A stretch of DNA of 62,310 nt from a virus: positions 1 to 62,310 of the IMG/VR virus record IMGVR_UViG_3300033148_005414. One strand, written 5' to 3'. Below are positions 49,544 to 58,752 of the stretch, one piece after another. The notes below the pieces were generated by a model. That model saw only the letters and a program-made list of their open reading frames with translations, was not told the origin of the DNA and did not search any database. Both the position numbers and the translations under genes were made by a program. How positions within the stretch are numbered: the first letter of the stretch is position 1; every line of letters starts with the position of its first letter.

Positions 49544-50608
49544 CTATTCTTTCATTATAAAGGTTAAAGCATAATAAGGTGGGACATAAGCTTTAACATT
49601 CGACAAAGTGTGGTCTGAATGTCCCCCGATACTGTTAGTATGGTACGAATTATTGGTTGTTGAAGCGGTATCATTTATGGTTGATGTAAGCGGGTGTGAG
49701 TGTGCTCCAGCATTAGAAAGACTCCCCATTGTCCAAGTGGATGAATTGCTTCCTCCAAAATTGCCGTGTTGAACAGTGCTGCCGATCCGAATAAAATAAT
49801 TTCTTAAGTCTGGGGCACCGTTAGTACCATCGCACAACTTCCAGCCAGATGGGGCAGTAGCTCCCTCCCACATAGCGATCATATTTTTCTGATGTGGGCA
49901 CCCAGCTGTTGCATGGAACCACAAGGATAAATAAAAATATTTTGTGTCTAAGGTTGTAGTGAAGTTACCAGTATGTGTGTGACCGCCATCAGTCCCTAGC
50001 GTTTCTGTGACACCGCTATTATAGTCATCTCCATCCCTAAGATTGGACCCGTGAGTATGGGAGCCATTTGAGCTTGACGTAAAGCCGGATGATGTTGGCG
50101 TATTGTCTCCGGCCTCAGTCCCATCAACTGTCCCTGCCTTCATAAAGCGATTAACACTGCTATGCGTATTCACCAATGGTAGTTTCAGGCTTTGTGAGCC
50201 AAAAGCACCAATATTTGGAGGGAGGGCATCAACATCAACATCAGATTTTACTAAAACGTATGTCCGGCTTAAATCCTCAACTGTTGCTGAGTCAGAAACA
50301 GTATGATTATGGGCCCCGGCAGAACTATAGGTTTGCCAGCCAAAAGTTCCGGTATCCCCCGGCCGATATACTGAACCTGTGCCAGTATGAGCATTTGTTG
50401 TGGTAACTGTCCCGGATAACGAAATAGAGCCACTTCCACCTGTCGTTCCCACGCCATAACTATCGCCAGCTCCAGCAATAAATTTGCCATCTGCTGCGGT
50501 AAAAGAGCTCCACTTATCAGGGACGGCTCCGCTTAACATAGGCAAAATAATTCCTGCCGGAAACTTTGATTTCGCAAAAGAGGGGGGGACCCAATTAAAT
50601 AAAGGCAT
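49544..50608 (-). CDS. Tail-fibre tip protein with tail-collar-like domain
   Basis: 354 residues. Two or more repeats of APSGWKLCDG-like collar motifs (GATAPSGWKLCDGTNG, and DKWSSFTAADGKF earlier), with many Ser/Gly/Thr residues and HxH pairs (AHNH, SHTHG, GHTHTG, AHSHP). In T4 gp37-type tips such HxH rows bind iron. It is likely a receptor-binding component. Confidence 0.75.
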   Translation of the reverse strand: MPLFNWVPPSFAKSKFPAGIILPMLSGAVPDKWSSFTAADGKFIAGAGDSYGVGTTGGSGSISLSGTVTTTNAHTGTGSVYRPGDTGTFGWQTYSSAGAHNHTVSDSATVEDLSRTYVLVKSDVDVDALPPNIGAFGSQSLKLPLVNTHSSVNRFMKAGTVDGTEAGDNTPTSSGFTSSSNGSHTHGSNLRDGDDYNSGVTETLGTDGGHTHTGNFTTTLDTKYFYLSLWFHATAGCPHQKNMIAMWEGATAPSGWKLCDGTNGAPDLRNYFIRIGSTVQHGNFGGSNSSTWTMGSLSNAGAHSHPLTSTINDTASTTNNSYHTNSIGGHSDHTLSNVKAYVPPYYALTFIMKE

Positions 50609-50613
50609 TATTT

Positions 50614-51273
50614 TTATCCAAAGTTATTTTGAATAGAGCAGAACATGCTTGAGCCATCGCTAATACAAGACATAATATCGATGTCGTTTGCGCCGCTGCT
50701 GATTGGCGGGGTATACCCCTCTGGGAATTTATAAACTGAATCAAAAGTCACTCCCCAGCCACCAGTCCCATCCTGAATTATTCGCAGGATATAAGTGCCA
50801 CCATCCTTCATATTTGTTGGGGGCCCTAATGTCCGTGAAGCCGCAAGAGTGACTTTAGCAACTTGGTTTTCATTAAGATCCCAAGCAATTGTTGCTTGAT
50901 CTGTCAAAGCAGTAGCATTAAAATTATGAGCGTTTTCATACTCTTGAGGAGTATTTAGCTGAGAAAAATTCTCCATAGTCTCTTTAGTATTGCGAAGTTC
51001 AGCTGCGTCCCCGCCAGCGAAAGCAATCCCTGTTGTGCCTTCTTGGGCTCGCACGATAGTTAATGTGTCTGTTGCGCGATTTGTGCATTTACATATCTCA
51101 AGATTCCCAGATGCGTCAACAAATGTGATTAAGAAAAATTCATTTGTTCCGGGGGAGGGAAATAGAATGCCATCCCCTGAATTTAAAAAGGCTGTTGTTG
51201 CGACATTAGTGATCCCTGACGCCAGTGTTGTGGTTGCGTTATTTGTAAAAAGTCGCTTTTGTTGTACGGCCAT
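50614..51273 (-). CDS. Tail fibre or virion surface protein
   Basis: 219 residues (MAVQQKRLFTNNATTTLASG). Long beta-rich Thr/Asn/Gly-rich sequence like trimeric fibre shafts, with FNATALTDQATIAWDLNE and RIIQDGTGGWGVTF common in phage structural proteins. Ends before the fibre-tip gene. Confidence 0.65.
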   Translation of the reverse strand: MAVQQKRLFTNNATTTLASGITNVATTAFLNSGDGILFPSPGTNEFFLITFVDASGNLEICKCTNRATDTLTIVRAQEGTTGIAFAGGDAAELRNTKETMENFSQLNTPQEYENAHNFNATALTDQATIAWDLNENQVAKVTLAASRTLGPPTNMKDGGTYILRIIQDGTGGWGVTFDSVYKFPEGYTPPISSGANDIDIMSCISDGSSMFCSIQNNFG

Positions 51274-51280
51274 AAATCAC

Positions 51281-51730
51281 CTATATAATGTTGATTGTCC
51301 AACTAACTGTTAATGTGTCGCCAGCATCTTTGGTTTGGGCTCCAAAAGTTACTCGGGATAATAGGGTTCCAACCGAAGCTGCATTTAAAATACCTGCTTC
51401 ACGTAAAACGCCTGTTCCTGTTCCGGGACCGAATGTTGCTGTATATAAAACTGAAGCTGCAGCATTTACGGTATCAGACAATGCGACTCGAGCATTTTCT
51501 GTTTCGAGGGCCGTATTCCCAATTACTTCACCTGTTGATCCTGTTCCTATTGCCATATGAGACATTGCAGCTGGATCAACAGAATCATCCATTTTCCCGG
51601 CAATCCACTCTTTACCGGTTGTCACAACAATGTTTTTCTCAGCCCACTCGGCTTTAAATTTCATATTTTCATCGTAAAGACGGAAAACAGGAAAGCCTTT
51701 TGCTTTTACGTTATCTATAAAATTACTCAT
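51281..51730 (-). CDS. Structural protein, fibre associated
   Basis: 149 residues (MSNFIDNVKAKGFPVFRLYD), beta-rich with VRVALSDT-like strand repeats and a C-terminal SWTINII. Located between fibre genes. Function inferred from position. Confidence 0.6.
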   Translation of the reverse strand: MSNFIDNVKAKGFPVFRLYDENMKFKAEWAEKNIVVTTGKEWIAGKMDDSVDPAAMSHMAIGTGSTGEVIGNTALETENARVALSDTVNAAASVLYTATFGPGTGTGVLREAGILNAASVGTLLSRVTFGAQTKDAGDTLTVSWTINII

Positions 51731-52308
51731 GCTGAAAATACCCTTCCTTTATTTGCCGCTATAGGGGTCGTCGCTAAACCAGCCCCGTTTAAAGCACCGG
51801 TCCCCCCTTGATCCATAAAAAAGAGAACGCTGTCTGTTTGTTCTACATCATCTGAAACTGCTTTGTTCATGTTAAAAGTCGAGCTATCTGATTGCGTTAC
51901 ATTATCAGAGAACGGTTTTTCCATACTAAAAATAACGCTTTCATCAACTGGGGCGTTATCACTAAAGGGTTTTGACACCTCAAAAGCGATTGAATCAATA
52001 GCTGGGGCATCGTCAAACAACCCTTTATTCATCTGAAAAATTACTTGATCAGACAAGGCTACATCATCACTTAAGCTTATTCGGTCAACCACAAGTGAAT
52101 AAACGTCTGCTACTACAATCTCAACCTTATTAACCTCGGCCCGATATCTTGGTGTATCGCTAATCGATTTCCACCCTTGGGCGTCCTGAAGATCAATGAT
52201 TGCCGCTGCCTGCCTATAATTAGTTTCTGCGACCAAAACTCCTTGAGCATCATCAATAGGGTCAACAATCGCTTCAAGCCGGATATAGTTGACTGTCACT
52301 CCAATCAT
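51727..52308 (-). CDS. Structural protein with internal repeats
   Basis: 193 residues. The C-terminal half has about five copies of an 18-20-residue repeat with the pattern SDxVxxxDSxxFxMxK (for example SDNAPVDESVIFSMEK and SDNVTQSDSSTFNMNK). Such repeats form extended beta structures in fibres. N-terminal part unrecognised. Overlaps the next gene by 4 bases. Confidence 0.62.
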   Translation of the reverse strand: MIGVTVNYIRLEAIVDPIDDAQGVLVAETNYRQAAAIIDLQDAQGWKSISDTPRYRAEVNKVEIVVADVYSLVVDRISLSDDVALSDQVIFQMNKGLFDDAPAIDSIAFEVSKPFSDNAPVDESVIFSMEKPFSDNVTQSDSSTFNMNKAVSDDVEQTDSVLFFMDQGGTGALNGAGLATTPIAANKGRVFSA

Positions 52309-52664
52309 TAGAAGTCAGCCCGTACCTTTAGTTTTAATGTGTCATATACAGTTTGAATATCAGCATCAAAGGTTATTTCAATTTCACCTTCGTAACTGCC
52401 AGCGCCGTTATCCACTAAAAAAGTTCCGAAAGGCATTAATACTTTGCCGGTGCTACCGCCATCAACTTTCGTGCAGGCAATAGTCGCTAAAACAGTTGTT
52501 CCATTACGAGCGCGCCACTTAACATTTACCGACGTTGTTCCTGCAGATAAATCTATTGCATCCCAGCTATCTGGATCAGACAAATCCCCTGTTTTAGAGT
52601 CTTTTAACGTGATAGACAGATCGGGGAGGGTGTCATTTTCTACAACTTGAATTGTATCGCTCAT
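52308..52664 (-). CDS. Baseplate-like small domain protein
   Basis: 118 residues. MSDTIQVVENDTLPDLSITL then VKWRARNGTTVLA and YEGEIEITF resemble the N-terminal domain of BppU-type upper baseplate or tail-assembly proteins. Shares one base with the next gene and overlaps the adaptor start. Confidence 0.6.
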   Translation of the reverse strand: MSDTIQVVENDTLPDLSITLKDSKTGDLSDPDSWDAIDLSAGTTSVNVKWRARNGTTVLATIACTKVDGGSTGKVLMPFGTFLVDNGAGSYEGEIEITFDADIQTVYDTLKLKVRADF

Positions 52665-53317
52665 GCAAACGGCCTCATTTGTACTTTTGTATTTTGACGA
52701 GAATGACCTTTATTTGCCCGTATTGTCGCGTCCTTCACCCCGAGATCAAAATCTGCCTGCTCATCAGTAGCCTCCGATGGAGCGTACCAGTCACGGCCTT
52801 TCATCCCCATAAGGCGAGCTTTTGCACCATGAGCAATTGTTTCTGCCCACTGCTCGAAAATCCAATCAGGTACTCCGGCCGCGTCACGAGAGGGCTTCAT
52901 AATCAAACCAACTACCAGACTGTTTGTAATATCAACTTCTGGGATAGGGTATAGCCGACAATTTTCGGTATTCAACATCATAATCGATTCCGGCTTTGTC
53001 GCCGTTAAGGTGCGCCATACTTTTGTGCTAATTTTCATAGCATCTTCTGTTGTGACAGTGAGGTTGGTTTCCCCTGAATCTTCAGTAATGTACGCATAAT
53101 CAATAGACGAAATTGTTTCATCTGTATTGAGTTCCGTACAAAGTTCATATGTGTGGATATTTGCGGTGATATTAATGCGATCAAGCTCCTGACGCCAAAG
53201 TGTTGCACGCTGACAGAGCTCAATTGCTGCATTTTTAATGTAGTTTTTTGCTATAGGAATAGGGCAGTTTTCCACATAAGGTAATACTTCGCTTAAAAAA
53301 TCATCCCAATATTTCAT
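52661..53317 (-). CDS. Head-tail adaptor or tail-tube protein
   Basis: 218 residues. Helical N-terminus (IKNAAIELCQRATLWRQELD), a beta domain, then helical GAKARLMGMKGRDWYAP and DFDLGVKDATIRANKGHSR, a pattern I recall in podovirus adaptor or tail-tubular-A-like proteins. It overlaps the next adaptor gene by 4 bases. It likely forms the ring beneath the portal. Confidence 0.65.
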   Translation of the reverse strand: MKYWDDFLSEVLPYVENCPIPIAKNYIKNAAIELCQRATLWRQELDRINITANIHTYELCTELNTDETISSIDYAYITEDSGETNLTVTTEDAMKISTKVWRTLTATKPESIMMLNTENCRLYPIPEVDITNSLVVGLIMKPSRDAAGVPDWIFEQWAETIAHGAKARLMGMKGRDWYAPSEATDEQADFDLGVKDATIRANKGHSRQNTKVQMRPFA

Positions 53318-53985
53318 GGTTTATCTCCCTTGACTTCACGGCTTGGTGAATAGTTGACATCGACTTTAACTTTAATGCCAAGTAGGTCATGGAATGCTTG
53401 GAAATGGAATCTTGACTCTCTTACAGAGTGAGGGGAGTCTGTTTCTTTATCATAAGCCCTATGCAGCATCCAATGCCGAACCGCAGGCTCATAAACATCA
53501 TTAATAGGGAGGTTTTCAGTCTCAGCATCAGTAAGGACAGTGGGGTTTTGTGCCACTTTAATCTCTATGTGGACTTGAGTGGTTGCATGCACTGGTGGGG
53601 TAACAAAGAACGTGTCTGGCGTTTCCTCATCATACATAAAATGATCGATTGAGGTTTTTGCGGTATCTTTATGCCAGCTTGGGTTATAAAGATCCATTGA
53701 CCGCATATCAGTCGAAGTGATTGTTTTGCCGGGAGTAACGCCGTCATCCCCCATGTTGCGAACAACATTAAGGAGCCGACGATCACCTGTTACTAAAGCT
53801 TGCTTTGTCCCAGCGACTAACTGAACGGTTTTTACGACAGAACTGGCATCTGGACGAACCAGAGAAATCCTGCGAGTTGCAGAATTTAGATAACTTAATA
53901 ATTCAGGTACTGTCCAAGTGACAAATGTTTCATCACTTAATTCAGCAGCAATATCATTAATTAGATCCTGAGCCAGTATTGTCAT
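53314..53985 (-). CDS. Head-tail adaptor protein (DUF6682-like)
   Basis: 223 residues. Starts MTILAQDLINDIAAELSDET, with WTVPELLSYLNSATRRISLV and PAVRHWMLHRAYDKETDSPH, matching the phage adaptor family I know as DUF6682. A ring at the portal's base is inferred. Overlaps the previous gene by 29 bases. Confidence 0.72.
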   Translation of the reverse strand: MTILAQDLINDIAAELSDETFVTWTVPELLSYLNSATRRISLVRPDASSVVKTVQLVAGTKQALVTGDRRLLNVVRNMGDDGVTPGKTITSTDMRSMDLYNPSWHKDTAKTSIDHFMYDEETPDTFFVTPPVHATTQVHIEIKVAQNPTVLTDAETENLPINDVYEPAVRHWMLHRAYDKETDSPHSVRESRFHFQAFHDLLGIKVKVDVNYSPSREVKGDKP

Positions 53986-54370
53986 TATCTTTACCGCTTG
54001 TTGCTAATAAAAATTCATACTCAACACGAAGGTCTTTGACATCTTTGGTATCGATATCCTGCAGCTCCACGTTGAAGTTTTCTTTCGCTTTTTTAGCGAT
54101 TTGCTTTTTTGTCGCCTTACTAAAATCAAAAACATTATCATTAGACGGAGTATCATTTTGATCAGCGGTTTTTTTAGGGCTTTTAATCGCTTCAGCAATC
54201 ATCGCATTTAACTGATCAACCGTTTCTGGTACTGGGTCTTCAAAGCCCTGAATATCAACTGCCGACATATCGGCAAGTTTGGCTAAATTTGGATTATTTA
54301 AAAAAATACGGCCATTTGGCGCTTTCACATACTTAGATTGAATACCTACATTTTTTTCACGTAATGACAT
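53957..54370 (-). CDS. Hypothetical protein after the capsid gene
   Basis: 137 residues, acidic, Asn/Lys-rich, with a basic KATKKQIAKKAKENFNVELQ helix. Lies between the capsid terminator and the adaptor. It may be a head-completion or DNA-binding protein. Confidence 0.55.
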   Translation of the reverse strand: MSLREKNVGIQSKYVKAPNGRIFLNNPNLAKLADMSAVDIQGFEDPVPETVDQLNAMIAEAIKSPKKTADQNDTPSNDNVFDFSKATKKQIAKKAKENFNVELQDIDTKDVKDLRVEYEFLLATSGKDNDNTGSGSN

Positions 54371-54392
54371 GATTTCTTCCTCTCTTAGTTAA

Positions 54393-54418
54393 AAAGAGCC
54401 CTCACAACAGGGCTCTTT
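54393..54418. terminator. Terminator after the major capsid gene
   Basis: AAAGAGCCCT and AGGGCTCTTT form a 10-bp perfect hairpin around CACAAC. On the minus strand it is followed by TTTTTAAC. It would lower transcription of genes behind the highly expressed capsid gene. Confidence 0.8.
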
Positions 54419-54434
54419 ATCTTGCTTTTAACTA

Positions 54435-55373
54435 CTACTTAGCAGCGTAAAGGTGCGTTAAGTATTTACCTTCTACAACCTTACGACCATAGATGTTTAA
54501 GCCGCGTACTAACTGGCCGAAGCTGTTAGGGTTTGGCAATGTTTCCATCTTAGTCATCTGAGCCGCGAAAGTTAAACCAACTTTGTGGCCAGCGATGATA
54601 TTAGTCACGTTGGTAGAACCATCGAGAGTAACATCAAGGTTGTTGCTCATGTAAATCATGAAGCGGTCAATTAAGCCCACCCGACCATTACGCATAATTG
54701 ACTGGCTATCACCAGCTAAAGAAGCGTCTTTAAGATCAGACTTCTTGATCATTCCACAAGCCCAAGCTGGCAATACAATCCAGCGACCAGTTTCTGGTAC
54801 ATTCTGCTCATCTAAAACAGAACCTAAATCCACCAAATAATCTAGGATATTAGCCTTGTTTAAAGTAACCCAAGAGCCAGTAGCACCTAAGTTGTATGAG
54901 CTAGATTTTACACCAGCAGTAGCGCCTGCATTATCTGCAGAAACACCGGTTGGGACATAAGCTAAGATTTCGGTATCAACCGCAATCTTCATTTGCTCGC
55001 CACCATCACCAGCCCAGTCGTCCATGATGTCGATATCGGCTTGGTACTCATCAACGTCGTCCACTTGGAACGCGAAGTATTTGCCTTTGTCAATCTGCAA
55101 TTCAACCGATGGGTTGGTTGGATTTTCGTAGTTCAATGAACCACCAATCTCATAATCACGGATTGTTAAGGTTGGCGTAGTACGAATTTGTACTGTGTCA
55201 CCTTGGTTTTTAATTTCGCCTTCATAATCGGTGTTAGCGATTTCGCCAAAGACGGTTGCGTCGTAGAATTTCTCTACTAATTTTCCAGACCAAATCTGGG
55301 GGATAAACTTACCGGAGCTTGTTGAGCTTAGGTCAGTATAACCTGATGCGCGAGTAGGACCATTCATTGTCAT
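54435..55373 (-). CDS. Major capsid protein
   Basis: 312 residues. The N-terminal IWSGKLVEKFYDATVFGEIA, INQGDTVQIR-like NQGDTVQIRTTPTLTIRDYE and LQIDKGKYFAFQVDDVDEYQ segments are typical of HK97-fold podovirus capsid proteins with this N-arm. The C-terminal GHKVGLTFAAQMTKME and EGKYLTHLYAAK also fit. It follows the scaffold gene and is followed by a strong terminator. Confidence 0.88.
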   Translation of the reverse strand: MTMNGPTRASGYTDLSSTSSGKFIPQIWSGKLVEKFYDATVFGEIANTDYEGEIKNQGDTVQIRTTPTLTIRDYEIGGSLNYENPTNPSVELQIDKGKYFAFQVDDVDEYQADIDIMDDWAGDGGEQMKIAVDTEILAYVPTGVSADNAGATAGVKSSSYNLGATGSWVTLNKANILDYLVDLGSVLDEQNVPETGRWIVLPAWACGMIKKSDLKDASLAGDSQSIMRNGRVGLIDRFMIYMSNNLDVTLDGSTNVTNIIAGHKVGLTFAAQMTKMETLPNPNSFGQLVRGLNIYGRKVVEGKYLTHLYAAK

Positions 55374-55400
55374 ATTCCTTGTAGGCTATGACATCCCTTT

Positions 55401-56423
55401 TTATGCGTAGGCTGCTGCCCGGTGCTTAACTATGCGGCCTTCACGGCCTGCAGTGAGGATGTCTTGTTCAATTTTCCTCGCCTCATTTTTGTCCTTGTAC
55501 TTCCCTTTCCGCTTGTCAGCATAAAACTGATCTACTTCTGCGTGGGTGTACACTTTAGCTTCTTCGATTGGTGGGATTCCTCCACTAGAAGTTTCTGGTG
55601 TAATCAGCTCCTCGGGAACATTCGGCACAATAGATGGCGAAGGTTCTTTTTTAAGAGAAGATGGTCCTGCATAATCAATAAAGAATTTTGCAGCCGCGTC
55701 CACATCAAATTCACTGTGAGCCTTGGCAAGAAATTCTTGCTTCTCACGATCTGTGTAGGGCACGAGTTCTGCCAAGAAGTTGTGGAACCCGTCATCATCG
55801 TTGATCTCCAGCCAGTCACGGCCAGTTTCAGTCTTCACTTTAAGAGCTAAAGCTGAACGAAAATCACGTTCATGATTTACCACAACGGTCTCACGTACTT
55901 GTGTGACACCTTGTTTTACATTTGCAAGCTGTTGCTGTAGATCCACAATTTGCTTTGCCATTTCACCCGCTGATTGCTGGGCTACTTTCCGCATCATCCC
56001 AATATTGCCTTCGCCATATTGTTCAATTTCTTCATCAGAAAAAGTAACTTCATCTAATGCAGGCTGTAGTGTTTCTACATTCTGAATACTAACTTTCAAC
56101 TCATCGACATCTTTTTGTAAAAACTCGACTTTATCTTCAGCTGTACTCAATAGACCGCGTAACTCTGGAACTTCACGGTTATAGCGTTTTTGTAAACCCT
56201 TATACCGTTTTTCCCATTCAGTCTCGTCTACTTTAGGTTCCTCACCTACAGCGGGGATAACTGGCTGGTCTAAATTCTGGTCTTCTGCTGCTGCCGCAGC
56301 GGGTTGTTCCAGTTTGTCGGATGGCTTTTCAATAGGAGCAGCTTCTGCTGGGTCCGTATTTAATGCCTCTTGAAGCTTTTTAGCTTCGGTTGCTTGCTTT
56401 TTAACACTTCTTGGTACTGTCAT
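55401..56423 (-). CDS. Scaffolding protein
   Basis: 340 residues, highly charged and mostly helical. A Pro/Ala/Glu-rich N-terminus, a long coiled coil (about 95-200), then a Pro-rich linker and a C-terminal KYKDKNEARKIEQDILTAGR helix. Position directly upstream of the capsid gene and composition fit an internal assembly scaffold. Confidence 0.8.
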   Translation of the reverse strand: MTVPRSVKKQATEAKKLQEALNTDPAEAAPIEKPSDKLEQPAAAAAEDQNLDQPVIPAVGEEPKVDETEWEKRYKGLQKRYNREVPELRGLLSTAEDKVEFLQKDVDELKVSIQNVETLQPALDEVTFSDEEIEQYGEGNIGMMRKVAQQSAGEMAKQIVDLQQQLANVKQGVTQVRETVVVNHERDFRSALALKVKTETGRDWLEINDDDGFHNFLAELVPYTDREKQEFLAKAHSEFDVDAAAKFFIDYAGPSSLKKEPSPSIVPNVPEELITPETSSGGIPPIEEAKVYTHAEVDQFYADKRKGKYKDKNEARKIEQDILTAGREGRIVKHRAAAYA

Positions 56424-56540
56424 CTTCTCTTCTCTCCTGCAAGTCGAGGGTATGATGTCCTATGGAGTCATACTTTTGATGTTGCTTATATACTAATAAA
56501 GGGATAAACCCCGTTTATCGACATATAAAAATATCTTATG
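56424..56540. other. Gap before the scaffold gene
   Basis: About 115 bases with GATAAAC-CCC-GTTTATC (7-bp hairpin) and an inverted GTATGA/TCATAC pair. AT-rich; could hold a late promoter, but no good -35/-10 pair was identified. Confidence 0.35.
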
Positions 56541-56756
56541 TTATGAGTGTAGTATGTTTCTAGCGTTGTTGGCAAGTGTTGTTATTTCTTTTAATTCCTG
56601 CACCGCGCCTTGGGTCCGTAAAAAGTCCGATCCATCAGCGACAATTAGCTTTTCAAGAAGCCCTTCACCACAATCGTCCAAAAAGTTTTTAATTACCTGC
56701 CCTGCTGGAGTGATAAACGCTTCCATAACCTGCTTTTCATTTTTTGCTTTAATCAT
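56541..56756 (-). CDS. Hypothetical protein
   Basis: 71 residues (MIKAKNEKQVMEAFITPAGQ), helical. Lies directly after the next gene's stop. Function unknown. Confidence 0.52.
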   Translation of the reverse strand: MIKAKNEKQVMEAFITPAGQVIKNFLDDCGEGLLEKLIVADGSDFLRTQGAVQELKEITTLANNARNILHS

Positions 56757-56757
56757 A

Positions 56758-57255
56758 TTACACCTCGCTCATTATGATGATTAGCGCAAGCTCCTCATCT
56801 TCTCTTACGAGCTCCATTTTTAACTGATCTGCAGCTCGCATCTCTTTTGCGGCACGAATTTTCAGCGCCTTTCTGGCTTTTTCTTTGGTAACACCTAATT
56901 CAAGCTGTACCGCCTCTATTTTTGCCGCCAATTCTGTGGGAGGCAGCATCTTTAATGCCGCAGCCGGAGTTGGCTCTGGACCGCCAGTTACGAAATATTT
57001 TTCACCTTCAATGGTGATTTCAGTGACTTTTTCCATCACCTCTCGAATTTTCTTAGGCTCAATATCTTTTAATCGTAATGAAGGCTCTCCTTGACTACGT
57101 TTAATAAATATCTTGCGGGGCATTACCTCGTATTTTTTGCGAATATAGCCACCAGCAGAATATTCCTCTTCTGGCACCAGATAGACGCCATATGGACCTA
57201 ATCCAAATGTACAAATATTATTTGATGCCCCGAGCCCTCGAGTTGCTAATGTCAC
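56758..57255 (-). CDS. Hypothetical protein with basic helical end
   Basis: 165 residues. Short beta-rich start, then a charged helix (KMLPPTELAAKIEAVQLELG, then KARKALKIRAAKEMRAADQL). Overlaps the neighbour by 4 bases. May be a virion or assembly protein. Confidence 0.55.
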   Translation of the reverse strand: MTLATRGLGASNNICTFGLGPYGVYLVPEEEYSAGGYIRKKYEVMPRKIFIKRSQGEPSLRLKDIEPKKIREVMEKVTEITIEGEKYFVTGGPEPTPAAALKMLPPTELAAKIEAVQLELGVTKEKARKALKIRAAKEMRAADQLKMELVREDEELALIIIMSEV

Positions 57256-58568
57256 GCCAACTTATCCCGACGATTCACTGCGTTACCGCCATATGGAGTA
57301 GTAGCAGCCACGTTCTCCCAAATATTACATGTAAATAACGGGGTAACATCATCATCAGCGTATACAGTCATAATTCCAGTAACTGGGTCAGTTTCTGTTT
57401 TGTTCATGAGAACTTTATTTTGTACGGATAGTTTATTAATAACATCTATCCCCTCATCTGTATTCCATACTTCTTTTGAAGTTGTTTCATCAATAACTGT
57501 GCAGCCAGCTCCTGAGCTATCAGTAAAAACTGTAGACCCGCGAATAATTATGGTACCTACTGTATTGGTGGAATCGATAATAAGCTCGCCCCCCGTTGAG
57601 TCAAAGGAGAATATCATGGCAGAAGTAATGCCTTTCACCGTGATAGAACCTGAATATTGACGCATTGTAATATTACCAGTACTACCATTAACATCTAAAA
57701 TAGGCGGGGAGGATAAAGAGGCGTTTTCACAGCTTACAAAGTGAACTTCTTGACTGTTCGCAGAATCTATAGTTACCGAGCCACCTTCAAAGGCAGTATT
57801 CATAAAACGGCTAATGGCTGATGCCCCACCTATACCAGACAGTGATAATAAAGCACAATCTTTAACATATAGCGCACCGCCTAAATCGCCCGTTAAACAA
57901 GCATTAAGAAAGCTTGTTTCGCTGGTAAGTGCGCCAGCTGTAAAAGTAATAATAGTTTGAGATGAATTTATCCCTTCAAGCACATATCCACCTAAATCAT
58001 CAGAAGCCCCAACTGTCGCATCTACTACTACATAAATAGTTGAAAAACCCTTATTAATGGATTGAATTAAAACATCGGCTAGATTTTTTAGTGGGTTGGC
58101 TTCGTTTCCATCTGTGTCTGAATCGGTGATGCTTGTTTTACCGCTGACCGCATTCCAATAAATTCCACTATTAAACGTACCAAACACAAGAATAGATTGG
58201 TCAATAAAACCGGTTGTATTATTGGTATTTACTGAAACCTGATTTTTCACCTCACCATCACGGATATTAGTATTGCCATTGATGATGTTCACAGAATAAA
58301 GTCCATCCTCAAATTGGATGCGGTAAAAGTTCAAGTCTAAGTCGGTAATGGACGGGGTTGATGCGGTCGCGGCTATTCGTGTAAACAGGAATGGATAGGG
58401 AATGGCTTCGGCTGAATCAGCAAAGTCTCTTAATAACCCCCAATAATCGTCCACAGTTAAATTGTACTTAGTGCCAGAATCTAACGATAGGTCAGCTTTA
58501 GGCACAGTAATCACCCACGGGGAAACACTCCAATTTATGCTAATCGCCAACGGTACTTCCTCCATCAA
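57252..58568 (-). CDS. Beta-rich virion protein
   Basis: 438 residues, Ser/Thr/Asn-rich with many short strands (for example GAAALSGIGGASAISRFM-like GIGGASAISRF and TIIIRGSTVFT), as in fibres or decoration proteins with beta-solenoid character. It overlaps a small coiled-coil gene by 29 bases. Role inferred. Confidence 0.62.
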   Translation of the reverse strand: MMEEVPLAISINWSVSPWVITVPKADLSLDSGTKYNLTVDDYWGLLRDFADSAEAIPYPFLFTRIAATASTPSITDLDLNFYRIQFEDGLYSVNIINGNTNIRDGEVKNQVSVNTNNTTGFIDQSILVFGTFNSGIYWNAVSGKTSITDSDTDGNEANPLKNLADVLIQSINKGFSTIYVVVDATVGASDDLGGYVLEGINSSQTIITFTAGALTSETSFLNACLTGDLGGALYVKDCALLSLSGIGGASAISRFMNTAFEGGSVTIDSANSQEVHFVSCENASLSSPPILDVNGSTGNITMRQYSGSITVKGITSAMIFSFDSTGGELIIDSTNTVGTIIIRGSTVFTDSSGAGCTVIDETTSKEVWNTDEGIDVINKLSVQNKVLMNKTETDPVTGIMTVYADDDVTPLFTCNIWENVAATTPYGGNAVNRRDKLA

Positions 58569-58752
58569 AGTTTTTAATTAACATTGTTGTATATCTTTGC
58601 TCAAGCTGATTGAGTTTTACATTCATCGTATTTATTAATTTCTCTAAATCATCTATTTTTTTCGTAACCTCAATGCGCGTTGATTCTGCTTTATCAATCG
58701 CAGCGCGGGCATTTCTCGTGGCTATTTCAGACCATGCTTTTTCTTCACTCAT
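58540..58752 (-). CDS. Small coiled-coil virion protein
   Basis: 70 residues; a helical stretch (KIDDLEKLINTMNVKLNQLE) suggests a coiled-coil oligomer. Overlaps the large beta-rich gene at one end and abuts another at the other end (shared base). Confidence 0.55.
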   Translation of the reverse strand: MSEEKAWSEIATRNARAAIDKAESTRIEVTKKIDDLEKLINTMNVKLNQLEQRYTTMLIKNFDGGSTVGD

